Below are positions 42,983 through 53,984 of a stretch of 64,000 nt of DNA, in pieces. The translations under genes and the position numbers were made by a program. Source of the stretch: Diphasiastrum complanatum (taxonomy: Eukaryota > Streptophyta > Lycopodiopsida > Lycopodiales > Lycopodiaceae); NCBI GenBank assembly GCA_029204225.1, contig CM055103.1, positions 2,061,720-2,125,719 on the forward strand, written 5' to 3'. Every line of letters begins with the position of its first letter. Position 1 is the first letter of the stretch. The notes beneath the pieces are model-generated. The model ran no database searches and was not told the DNA's origin. It saw only the letters and a list, made by a program, of their open reading frames with translations.

Positions 42983-44400
42983 ACAATATGCTCTAATTTG
43001 GGGCCATGATGCAAGGTGAAGTAGATCTTAATTACTCATTGTCAATGTGAAAAGTGGTGTCCCCACTCAGAATTTTTTAGTTGCGTCTTGTAAATGGCTC
43101 GCCCCCTAAGAGAATCTTTTTTAATTGCAAGCACTTTAGCAATCTTAAAGCAACATTCATTAAGGATCCTTTTCGATGTTGATATTGGAGGTGCTCTCTG
43201 AAGCTCCTCAATGTATACATGCTTTTTCAGCTATGGCTTCCCATTTTGTTGTGATACCAAGACTACATACCCATGAAATGACAAGGATTTATGTATGAAT
43301 CCAACTATGGTGAACTTATGTGATCAATGGTGACAAGTATTCTTGGGTGAGGGTGAGAGTGAGGAGCTCATGTTTTGGGTTGAGGTATAGGGTGAGAGCA
43401 TCTCCTTGACAAAGAGATTTTTTATAATTGAGCTCATAGGAAATGACTTCTTATACCTCAAGTTCTTGGTCTGCATAATTGGTCTAGATCAAATAGCTTT
43501 TTCTGCAATTAATATGAGTGTATCAATTGACCATAACAAAACAAAAAATCATATCTAGGCTGCACATACATGTTCCTCTATTTTTAGTGCACATGAGTTT
43601 ATTCTCTTGCATAAGTTCTTCACTTTCTTTGACATGGTAATGTTTTTTGGTTGAAAAGTCAAGCCATATATGTAGTAAAGGGATCCCTCCTCCCAAAATA
43701 CACATATTTCTATTTTCATTTGTACCAACGATTTATAGCAAGTAATGTTGTGTGAACTAATACATCAGCAAAAGAGGTTAAATCATTCTAGAAACGTCAA
43801 ATATCTATCTAAAACTAAAGTCTAGTTTCAATTACATTATAGACAATCAATACATTAGATTGTGTGATCAAAACAAATCAAATTAGCTCAAAAAAATTTA
43901 GATTTCAAGGTAAATGTTTTTTACTCTAATTTGGTTTGTTTTGGCCTACTGAAGAATCTAGTGCTAGTTGTATTTGTCCATAATATTATCAAGAATGTGA
44001 AACTACTATAATAAAAAAATGCATTGAGCATATTGTTTTTCAAAATATGATGTCTTGTAGCCATGTAGTACTTTTAAGAGCTATTTGCGTTATTTATCTA
44101 GTGTTGGGCAAGTTGCGACAACTACAAAATCATATTGTAATTGCCTAGTGTATCTTTGTAGATGATCCGCTTCAATAACAATAGGAAATCTTAAGGTCAA
44201 ACTCTAGAATTTAAAATTGTAGTCCTACATTGAAGCCTTCTTGAAGTCCTATTCATCTTGAAATAGACCTTGAAGTGCTAGTGCAGATATTTTTGAATAA
44301 TTTCCAATCTGCTCATTTATTATTAAATCTTAATGAGGACAAAAGAAAATGGGGAGAGCAATTGATGACATGAGTTGAGAATATGATTTAAAATCCGACC
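42983..44400. other. Unassigned AT-rich sequence
   Basis: No gene, LTR or tandem structure recognised on either strand. Confidence 0.4.
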
Positions 44401-44610
44401 GAAACAATCACCACAACACATCGTCAAGTGCATCAAGACAAGACAAGACAAAATAGCTCTTCGTAAACTGTATATTCACCATCTTGTAAAGTACAAAGAG
44501 AGAATCACTTAAGAACTCACAAAGGGCTTGTAAAAGAAAAAATGGCCCAATAATTCTAGAACTGAGCGCACGTGGTACCATTGTTATTTTAACTCTCTCC
44601 CTCAATGATC
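44401..44610 (-). repeat. Cop-3 polypurine tract and probable start of its 3' LTR
   Basis: On the minus strand the Cop-3 RNase H relic is followed by ATTGAGGGAGAGAG and then non-coding sequence, the layout of a polypurine tract (about 44596-44610) and 3' LTR. No second LTR copy was found to confirm it. Confidence 0.4.
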
Positions 44611-45330
44611 AGCATCTCTCTTGACTTTAAAGTTGACTCTATTCATGGAACATACCTCCATGATAGTATCATAAGCAAGAACTATTTACATAACCAAATC
44701 TAGGCCAAGTTTAGCTCTAAAAGTTTCAAACTTTTCCTTACTTAGAGCTTACGTAAATACATCAGCAAGTTGTAACATCGTAGAACAGTGTGTAATACTT
44801 ATCTCTTCAGATTGTAGCTTTTCACCACAAAGTGTATTTCACTTCAATATGCTTTGTTCTCGTGTGAAAGATAGGATTCTTAGCCAACTGTATTCCACTT
44901 TGGCTATCACAGAAAATAATAGTAGGATGTATCTGCTTCATACCAATCTCACTCAACAGCTTACGCAGCCAAACAGCTTCTTGGGTAGCAGAACTTAACG
45001 CTTTATATTCAACTTCTGTAGAAGGAAGTGAAATAGTGTCCTGCTTCTTGCTAGACCATGAAAAACAGCCAATACCAAAAGTAAAAGCACACCCTGTAAT
45101 GTACAATTTTTAGTACATTGGTTGCTCTAAAAACATCTTTACTGAAAGGTGTACGAGTCATTTTGCCTTTAAGACAAGATCCGCAAGTAGTTCGAATATC
45201 TCAACTCTTGATTTCGACTCCTTCAATTCTTTGACCCTTGTTAGCTTGGTACAAACCTCTTGTGCCACAGAATATCTGTCCATTCTTGAGCTTGATTCAC
45301 TTGTCCGACTCGAGTTTGAATGCTCAAGTG
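44611..45330 (-). pseudogene. Cop-3: Copia relic, pre-integrase joined to RNase H
   Basis: On the minus strand, coding starts with QIFCGTRGLYQANKGQRIE. It goes on to RTTCGSCLKGKMTRTPFSKD, the pre-integrase zinc region of Copia pol. At about 45108 it jumps to RNase H: ITGCAFTFGIGCFSWSSKKQ, then SLPSTEVEYKALSSATQEA and FCDSQSGIQLAKNP, with an open frame 45106-44822. The integrase core and all of RT are missing. After KHIEVKYTLW the frame is broken by several stops, though ADVFT-type sequence can still be traced. This is a dead, internally deleted copy. Confidence 0.82.
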
Positions 45331-45407
45331 ATAGAAATTTCCATTTCTGTTACCTTTAGTAACTAGGTTATCATAATCTTTGTCGAATAACTTACAAGAT
45401 GTTAGAA

Positions 45408-45463
45408 GATTTTGGTGAAGATTCTTCTAACGGATGATTTTGGTAAAGATTCTTCTAACGGAT
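45408..45463. repeat. 28-bp tandem duplication
   Basis: GATTTTGGT followed by GAAGATTCTTCTAACGGAT occurs twice in direct succession with one substitution. Confidence 0.95.
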
Positions 45464-45960
45464 TATAGGATGTTCGTGTGAGCTATGAGGGGACTATATT
45501 ATTCAATTCGAATATGGAGGAATCAAAACTCATAAAGAGGATTTCTCCATCGCTCCACTAACACCACATTCAAAAGTTAAAGAGTGTGTAGAAATTTTGT
45601 CAGAGGAGCTAGCAGGGAAAAATATTTTCTCTTCACCAAGTTGGTATGAAGAAAGTTCAACCTTTGATCTTATAACAAATACCGAAAGTGCCCAACGAAT
45701 ATCGCATGTTATCATGTTGCCAAACTACACCAAAGAACGTTGACGAACAACTAAAAAGGAGTTCCAAAATCTAGATTTACCGGGAAAGCCAATATCAGAA
45801 GGTTAACAAGATTGCAGACTGGTCGACGAATGAAGACAAAGCCCAGTGCCTCCCCAACAGATTTTATGGCAAAGGGAATAAAAGCATGGCCAGTCAGCAT
45901 AAGAGTTAGCTCTATCAGTAATGTAATGTCAAACACCCTCAATTGGTCCACTGTACTCAT
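45464..45960. other. Unassigned sequence
   Basis: No reliable domain. It may be the decayed protease/gag end of Cop-3 or unrelated DNA. Confidence 0.35.
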
Positions 45961-46873
<913 letters not shown>

Positions 46874-46878
46874 CTTTT

Positions 46879-46897
46879 TTGGCACCGTTGCCAGGGA
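46879..46897 (+). other. Gyp-D primer binding site, tRNA-Asp-like
   Basis: TTGGCACCGTTGCCAGGGA closely matches the Athila/Tat-type site TGGCGCCGTTGCCGGGGA. It lies five bases after the LTR end. Confidence 0.85.
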
Positions 46898-46973
46898 GAC
46901 GGTGCTAAACTACTATTAGATGGGTTTTTGTTTGCCTTTTGCTTGAATTTTTTCTTGCATTTTGACAGGCTTT

Positions 46974-47510
46974 TTACTCGCCATCAAGCTTTCTTCATGC
47001 TTTTTTATGTCTTCTTTGCTCGCCTCTTTTCCAGTGAGCTAGACAGAGTCCAGGCTTTGTTCAGAGAGCTTGGCGAGTTATAATTTATAACTTGCCATCA
47101 GTACATTTACTTGTTCGAATACCTTTTACTCGCCAGAGAGCCTTTTGACACTTTTTTCAAGCCAAAATTACTCGCCATCATAGCAGAGTGAATAGCAGCC
47201 TCAGAGCTACCATTTTGGTGATTGGCGAGTTATTAGGCTATTACTTGCCATCAGAGTTTTTTCAATTTTTATTCATTGTATTTACTCGCCATCAAAACAA
47301 TGGCCTGAAAACACACAGATCTATCATCTGAGAGACTGGCAAGTTATAATTTTATTACTCGCCATCAGAGCCATAACTCGTCATCAGTTTCTCATTACTC
47401 GCCATCTTAATAGAGTGTTCTGACTATCAATTTTAGCAAGTGGACAGCTCAATGAGTTATAATCCTATTACTCGCGCCTGCTATTACTCGTCTTGTATAA
47501 CTCGTCATCA
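46974..47510 (+). repeat. Array of TTACTCGCCATCA motifs with inverted copies
   Basis: Direct copies or close variants start at 46974, 47088, 47126, 47168, 47241, 47282, 47355, 47374, 47395, 47468, 47484 and 47498. Inverted copies (TGGCGAGTTA, TGGCAAGTTA) start at 47071, 47223 and 47337, each followed 17-18 bases on by a direct copy, so that hairpins with stems of 7-12 bp can form. The best is GGCGAGTTATAA with TTATAACTTGCC at 47072-47097. The intervening sequence is not conserved. The array fills the leader between the Gyp-D primer site and its gag remains. Confidence 0.9.
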
Positions 47511-47571
47511 GAGAAATTCTAGGATTTTTCTTGATCTTTTCAAATTAGAACCCATCTGTATAGTAGGTGAA

Positions 47572-47576
47572 TACCT
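47572..47576. repeat. Cop-4 target-site duplication, left copy (TACCT)
   Basis: TACCT precedes the LTR at 47577 and recurs exactly at 52549-52553. Confidence 0.95.
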
Positions 47577-48372
47577 TGACAAAATTTCCAGAATTCACAC
47601 GTGTGGAGAATGTCCACAAGTATGATTGATCTTGATTAAGCTTTGTGATTAGCACAATAACCTGATTCTAGATTGTTAAGCAAGATCTAGTTCAGAAGAA
47701 ATGGCTTAACCACAATCTAGCATGTTAAGCATCACATTATGATAGCAATGAATCAAAGAATTAACAAAAGTACAAGATTTCAATGTATTAGCATTAGCTT
47801 CAACATGAGTTAGAGAGAGAAAGCTAGAGAGATAACAAGCAAAATAGTTTAGATCCAAAATGACATGAGGTAGCTACAAAACTTTGGTTCTTCATCATTG
47901 ATTGTGAGGAGAGCTACACATATTTATGGAGTTTGAGGTAGCTCGAGGTAGAACCACATGTATCCATTCCAAAATGACAACTAAAGTGACATCTAGAGTC
48001 TATGTGACATTTGTCACTTGCCATGCATGAAATTCTACCAACTTTTTACAAGTGTACTAGTTCTAACTAACAAAGTACAAATCATCATGCATGTGTCCAT
48101 TACACTTTGTGCATGCCTTGCATGTCACTATGGACCACTTACAATTAATGCATGTGAATTGCCACGAGTTTCTACAAGCATGACTTTGCCAATTCTATGT
48201 CTACAAACTATATGCAAGTTGTATTCTTCAATCTAGAGTTTACATAACCATGTAGCTCGAGTTTTATGTAGGCCAAACTTGGCATTTTGCATTTATGAGC
48301 TACATACTTGCATGGTACAACATTTGTAGGAAGCCAAGAAATCAATATGGATTTGTTTTTCCAATTTTAACA
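47577..48372 (-). repeat. Cop-4 3' LTR
   Basis: 796 bp. The plus strand begins TGACAAAATTTCC and ends CCAATTTTAACA. Compared with 51749-52548 it has 13 substitutions and one 4-bp GA-run indel by eye. Confidence 0.95.
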
Positions 48373-48385
48373 CTCCTCCTAAAAA
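48373..48385 (-). other. Cop-4 polypurine tract
   Basis: The minus strand reads TTTTTAGGAGGAG up to the LTR boundary. Confidence 0.75.
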
Positions 48386-48389
48386 TAAT

Positions 48390-50597
48390 CTATATTGATT
48401 TGAACATGGATCTTGGTATAACTCCAAGATTGTCTCTATGCTTGATGAAGAAACTTTTGCTCAAAGGTTTGGTGAGCATATCAGCAATGCAAGATGATGT
48501 GTCGATATGCTCCAAATTGATTTCTCCTCCAATGAGCTTCTCTCTCACAAAGTGATGTGCAACTTCGATATGCTTGCTCCTTGCATGGAATATCAGTTTG
48601 TTGGCAAGGGCTTGGGCTGAAATGTTGTCACACATGATCATAGGTAGATCTTCTTCCACGGATCTTTCTCTTTGAGATCTCCTTGGTGAAAAGATTCGAG
48701 GTGACTCCTCCTCAATTCTCGGCCCCATCTCTCCATGATAATCTTCAAGGGTGATGATTGGAGTATCTTTGTGACAATCTTTGAACTCGGCCTTCTCAAG
48801 AATGTACTTTTGATCTTTATGGAATATAACATCCCTACTCTCAATTGTAGTTGAGGTAGAGGGAACATAGATTCTATAAGCTTTCTTGTTGGATGCATAT
48901 CCAACCATGATCCCTTTAATAAAATTAGTTTCATCTCTTTTCCTTGTTTCCAAGGGCACATTAACAAAGTAAGCACAACCAAAAACTCTAAGGTGATCTA
49001 CCTTAGGTTTCTTCTTAAAGAAGACTTCGAAAGGTGATTTTCCAGCTGCATTGTGAGGTAATCTATTGCACAAATAGTTTGCACAATTTATAGCTTCACC
49101 CCAATAATCAATAGGCAAAGAAGCTGCTACTCGAATTGCTTTAGCACATTCACATAAAGATCTGTTTTTCCTCTTAGCCACTCCATTTTGAGATGGAGAA
49201 TAAGCACAAGAAAACTCTCTCTTAATTCCTTCACCTTCACAGTATTCATGAAACTTGTTGGAAATGTATTCACCTCCTCCATCACATCTTAAAGCTTTAA
49301 CTTTAAAAGAAAACTGTTTCTCAACATAAGCTTTGAAGATTAGGTAGTGATAAAAAACCATTGCCTTTGAAGAAAGTAGATACAACCAGGTATATCTAGT
49401 AAAGTCATCAATAAAGGTGACAAAACATGTTGCACCACCAATACTTTTAGAAGAGAAAAAATGTACATCTGAGTGTATAAGCTCCCAAGGATGGATAGTC
49501 TTTATAAAAGACTTCTGGTATGGCTTTCTGTGTGACTATGCAATGGCACAAGCCTCACAAGGCTTGAAATATTTAGAAAGAGATTTTGGAAGACCAATAG
49601 CCTTCATCTTCTTAACCATAGAAGACATAACTTTAAAGTTAGGATGACCCGACCTTCTAAGCCACAGCTTCTCCTTAGATAACAAAGCAACTTCACAAAG
49701 GTTTGCATTCTCATAAGAATTCAACTTAAAAATTCCACCACATCTAGATCCATCAGCAAGGATCGCATCTTTTCTCTTGATAGAGCAAGTATTATTGTTG
49801 AACTTTACATCACAACCATTATCAGGCAACTTTCCCACAATAATTAAGCTCTTTGTGAGTTTTGGAATGAGAAGAACATTAGAAAGTGCAAGAACTTTTG
49901 AAGAAGCAAGTTTCAATGGAATGTTGCCAATTCCTTCTATTGGGCACTCATGATCATTAGTTGTGTAAATAGATCTCTTGAGTCCTTTGAAAGGTAAGAT
50001 TGAGTCAAATGACTCTTTTGAACAGCACATATGTGAAAAGGCTCCACTGTCTATGTACCAAGATCCATCTTTCTTGAAAGGTGATGAAGAAAAGCTGGAC
50101 ACCATAAATGATCCTTCTCCATCACTTGCAACAGAATTTTCTTCAATCTCTTTGGAGAGATTAGCTTGCTTGAGTTGGTTTTTCTTCTTGAAGCAATTAG
50201 AGGCATAGTGCCTCTTCTTGCCACAGAAGAAACACTTCACTTTCTTCTTCTTGGTCTTTGAGTTAGAAGGATGAGATGTATCATCCTCTTCACCATCTTT
50301 GTCTCGATCTTTGGCTTTGTCTTTGTTGGATGCTTGAGAGAACTGGTTCTTACTCCTTCCTTTCTGCTTGCCTTTGACAACGAGGACTTTTTCACTTCCA
50401 CCATGCTCAAGTTTGTTCATCCTGGAGAGTTTATAGCTTTGTCTAGATTCTTCAGAAATAAGAATCCATTGGAGAGTTTCTAAATTATGCAACTCCTCTT
50501 TAATAGCAAAAGACTGAACAAGATTATCGTAGTCATTACTCAAGCCATTCAGTATGACTTGGACTAGCTCATCTTGGTTAATAGTAACACCCAACAC
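48390..50597 (-). pseudogene. Cop-4 gag C-terminus, protease, integrase and RNase H tail
   Basis: A single frame runs from 50597 to 48390 with just one stop, an amber codon at 49538-49536. It encodes the gag end (NGLSNDYDNLVQSF), a zinc knuckle CFFCGKKRHYASNC, protease WYIDSGAFSHM, and the pre-integrase zinc region (LRRSGHPNFK, CEACAIA). The integrase catalytic Asp (LIHSDV) follows, then CDGGGEYIS with the second Asp, and SPSQNGVAKRKN with Ala in place of the usual Ala-Glu-Arg context. After SVEEDLP (near 48640) it passes in frame to DNISAQALANKLIFHARSK, the C-terminal end of RNase H, and TKPLSKSFF. About 700 codons of RT and RNase H are absent. It ends only about 5 bp before the polypurine tract. 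Confidence 0.92.
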
Positions 50598-51000
50598 AGG
50601 AAAGCTCTCTATGTAAATCTTTAACTCTCAGAACATAGTTAGATGCACTCTCTTCACTTCTTTGGAAACTTTGGAAAATCTGATTCCTAAGAATGAGTAT
50701 TCTAAAAGTATTCTTTGCTTCATAGACGGTCTTTAGTGCATCCCAAGCTTCTTTGGCTGTAGTGCAAGATCCTATATCTCTGAAAATTTCATTAGATACA
50801 TTCATCTTAATGAAATGTAGAGCCATTCTAGCTCTTTTCTTATACTTAAGAATTTTAGCGTGTGCTTGAGGCTCCTCCTCAACACCAAGCACAATATACA
50901 TAACATCCTGGAGTATCAAGATAGACTCCATTCTGAACTTCCAAATTGAGTAATTAGAAGTGTTTAGTCTTTCACTGGCTTCTAGAAGATATCCTTCTTA
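50578..51000 (-). pseudogene. Cop-4 gag N-terminal part
   Basis: Coding from about 51000 shows LNTSNYSIWKFRME, the standard start of Copia gag. It continues through MALHFIKMNVSNEIF and CTTAKEAWDALKTVYE to SNYVLRVKDLHREL. A one-base shift at about 50590 separates it from the long downstream frame. The first stop-free ATG is at 50931, but the conserved motif begins upstream, so the original start codon has been lost. Confidence 0.85.
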
Positions 51001-51736
51001 GTTATTGGACTGAGATATGTTTGAGCTTGTTCCAATTAGACTTAAGGTTGTTGCTCTCTTTCACTATAGGTATTTTTAAGGATGTACTACCTTCCTATGT
51101 GAAACACATGCAACTGTATTTGAGATGACTCTCAGATATTTCACAAAACAAGTTATCTAGATCAGACACACAAAGTGGATTGAGACACTTTGGCTAGTTT
51201 GAATCCTACTTTTGGCACATGTGAAATGCACCAAAAGAAAACACAATTGACTCTCAGAAGGCTCAAAAGGTGTCCATTACTTCAAACTCAGTCTTAATCT
51301 TCAGTTTTTTGTGTAGGATGCTCAAAACAATGGATTCAGAACAAAGCAAGATTGAATCAAATCAAAATGTTGTCACTCGGATTTTGGACCTATCCCTATC
51401 CTGTTTAAGAGCTTATAACTCTTGCTAGACACATCAGATTGATTTGGTTTCAATTTCTATGGAAAGTTCAAATAAGCTTTCCATTAAGCTATAACACTGT
51501 TATCTTTGGATCTATTAGCAAGGAGAACAAAAGGACTGAAAATCTCTGATTTTCACACGTGCAGAATTCTAGAATTCTGTACTACCACTTTTCAGGTCTG
51601 AAAATTCAGTTCCAATCCGATTTGATCCAAATGCACTTCAGAGAAAGGTGAGAAAAAGTGCAAAACTACTTTTCTGCTTGATTTAGCTCTCAGTTTCTTG
51701 TACAATCAGAGATGTTAGCATGCAAAGCTTAATTTG
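51001..51736 (-). other. Cop-4 leader
   Basis: Non-coding sequence of about 735 bp between primer site and gag. No repeated motif like those in the other leaders was noticed. Confidence 0.6.
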
Positions 51737-51748
51737 GCTCTGATACCA
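51737..51748 (-). other. Cop-4 primer binding site
   Basis: GCTCTGATACCA, the complement of TGGTATCAGAGC, directly adjacent to the 5' LTR. Confidence 0.95.
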
Positions 51749-52548
51749 TGACAAAATTTCCAGAATTCACACGTGTGGGGAATGTCCACAAGTATGATTG
51801 ATCTTGATTAAGCTTTGTAATTAGCACAATAACCTGATTCTAGATTGTTTAGCAAGATCTAGTTTAGAAGAAATGGCTTAACCACAATCTAGCATGCTAA
51901 GCATCAGATTATGATAGCAATGAATCAAAGAATGAACAAAAGTGCAAGATTTCAATGTATTAGCATTAGCTTCAACATGAGTTAGAGAGAGAGAGAGAGC
52001 TAGAGAGATAACAAGCAAAATAGTTTAGATCCAAAATGGCATGAGGTAGCTACAAAACTTTGGTTCTTCATCATTGATTGTGAGGAGAGCTACACATATT
52101 TATGGAGTTTGAGGTAGCTCGAGGTAGAACCACATGTATCCATTCCAAAATGACAACTAAAGTGACATCTAGAGTCTATGTGACATTTGTCACTTGCCAT
52201 GCATGAAATTCTACCAACTTTTTACAAGTGTACTAGTTCTAACTAACAAAGTACAAATCATCATGCATGTGTCCATTACACTTTGTGCATGCCTTGCATG
52301 TCACTATGGATCACTTACAATTAATGCATGTGAATTGCCACGAGTTTCTACAAGCATGACCTTGCCAATTCTATGTCTACAAACTATATGCAAGTTGTAT
52401 TCTTCAATCTAGAGTTTACATAACCATGTAGCTCGAGTTTTATGTAGGCCAAACTTGGCACTTTGCATTTATGAGCTACATACTTGCATGGTACAACATT
52501 TGTAGCAAGCCAAGAAATCAATATGGATTTGTTTTTCCAATTTTAACA
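51749..52548 (-). repeat. Cop-4 5' LTR
   Basis: 800 bp, matching 47577-48372. It has an extra GAGA in the run near 51985. Confidence 0.95.
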
Positions 52549-52553
52549 TACCT
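52549..52553. repeat. Cop-4 target-site duplication, right copy (TACCT)
   Basis: Exact match to 47572-47576. Confidence 0.95.
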
Positions 52554-53417
52554 CAACCCTACAGTTGAGCAAGGTAGCTTTAGGAGAATGAAGGAGTGGG
52601 TGAAAGAAGCACAAGCCCTAGATCAGATTAGAGAGGCAGCCGACAACAAGATCAACATCAACCTAACGGTGCTAATGATCAACAACCCACTACTTTCCCT
52701 CGCTCCTTAGTGAATCCTAGATTACTGCAGTTCATCCGTGAGACTGATCAGAATGCAAATGAGCATTCTGGTTTTGAAGTCTCTTTCCAAATCAAGGAAG
52801 AGGAAAAAGACCACACCGCCGTCCTAGTCGATCTGTTGAGAAGTGATGTTAGAATGCCCCTTGGCATCTTACTCAAAATGCATCCAACCGTTTGGGAAGG
52901 ATTGAAAACTTATATAGATGGACCAGGAAGTGAAAAACCAGAAGTGCACCCTACAAATTTGGTGCCAGATGAAGAAGTAGAGAGAACGCAACCAGTCCAC
53001 CAAGTAGGAGTAGGTTGGGAGAAGGATGCCAAACACGTGACCATCTCAATCAGGCATCACAGATTTTCAAAAGAATCAGCCATAATCAACGGAGGATCAA
53101 GAGTGAACATCATATCCTCCAAAATTTACCACAAATGGAGTCTTACTCGCATGGTAAGTGCTCCTTTTACGATCCGACTAGCTGACCAATCTAGTGTGAA
53201 ACCATTGAGCATAGCCAATGATGTACGTAACAAAGTAGCCGGAATTCGTTTCGTGCTAGATTTTGTAGTCTTGGACTTGCCTGATTCTCTCCAATCCTAC
53301 AATGTCCTGCTAGGTAGACCTTGGCTCAGAACATCACAAGCTCTTCATGACTGGGGACAAAATTGTATCATCCTACATAATCGTGATTCCGCGGTTAAGA
53401 TCGATCTTGATACCTAG
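52554..53417 (+). pseudogene. Gyp-D gag remnant and aspartic protease
   Basis: A short gag-like piece (to a TAG at 52710) is followed by a 235-codon frame. Its first part is charged and unremarkable. From about residue 105 it shows VTISIRHHRFSKES, then AIINGGSRVNIISS, and later VLLGRPWLRTSQALHDW. This is the retropepsin region of a Tat/Athila-type Gypsy, where the active site is normally D-G-G or D-S-G; here Asn replaces the catalytic Asp. The domain would cut the polyprotein, so this copy should be inactive for maturation. The frame ends with TAG at 53417. Confidence 0.8.
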
Positions 53418-53984
53418 ATTACGAAGCCAACTGACCAACGAGCCATGGTTTTGAGCTCTGCTACTACCATCCATTCTGATGAAAAGTCAGATGATGGACG
53501 TCATTGAAGGAGGATTGTCATACATGATGATTCTCAAACTGATGTGGTAAACTGGACTGAGGCTCTAGCCATGATAAATTGTCTTCAGTTTGATGTTTCA
53601 TCAGATGAGCAATCCCCCAGGCAAAGGTCAGCCGTTGACACATTTTCTGATGAAGACAATATCTCTTTCAAGAGATTAGAACGACCGGCGGAGAAATCTA
53701 GCAAGGGCCATTCAGATTCCATTTTACTTTTTATGATGAGCCTAGAGGTTATACCCAAGAAACCGCTGCAAGGAATCTGCAGTGAAAAGGAAATCAAAGT
53801 TCTTCAGATGTTCATCCTAGAAGAAGGTTGGGAAAACGAGGACGAAGATTTTCTTCGTTATGTTGATCCTGATCGTTTTAAAGCTGCGCAAAAATTCCGA
53901 AACACTAGATCCACGAGATCCTCTAGTGAACGCAGATCTCATTGAAACCGTAGAGCCCCACAAGTCAATGTTGTCGTAGGCCGA
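53418..53984 (+). pseudogene. Gyp-D linker between protease and RT
   Basis: A 133-codon frame (53544-53945) is acidic and Ser-rich (NCLQFDVSSDEQ, EEGWENEDEDFLRYV) and ends in an Arg/Ser-rich tail. It matches the long non-conserved linker that Tat-lineage elements carry between protease and RT; no domain is assignable. Stops at 53417 and 53945 separate it from its neighbours. Confidence 0.6.

Larger units (their letters stand above)
47577..52548 (-). mobile_element. Cop-4: Ty1/Copia element lacking reverse transcriptase (4972 bp)
   Basis: The LTRs of about 800 bp (51749-52548 and 47577-48372) differ by 13 substitutions and one 4-bp indel (about 1.6%). TACCT duplications flank them, a primer site touches the 5' LTR, and a purine-rich tract touches the 3' LTR. 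The internal region encodes gag, zinc knuckle, protease and integrase, then only the last quarter of RNase H; RT and most of RNase H are missing. The element is inserted in a gag-like frame of Gyp-D, which reads on across the site when element and one duplication are ignored. It is therefore a structurally complete but non-autonomous copy. Confidence 0.95.

Noticed and set aside
46974-47510. Could be read as a CRISPR-like array of short repeats
   Set aside because: Repeats are 13 bp with variants and inverted copies, spacing is irregular, no cas genes are present, and the context is a plant retroelement leader.
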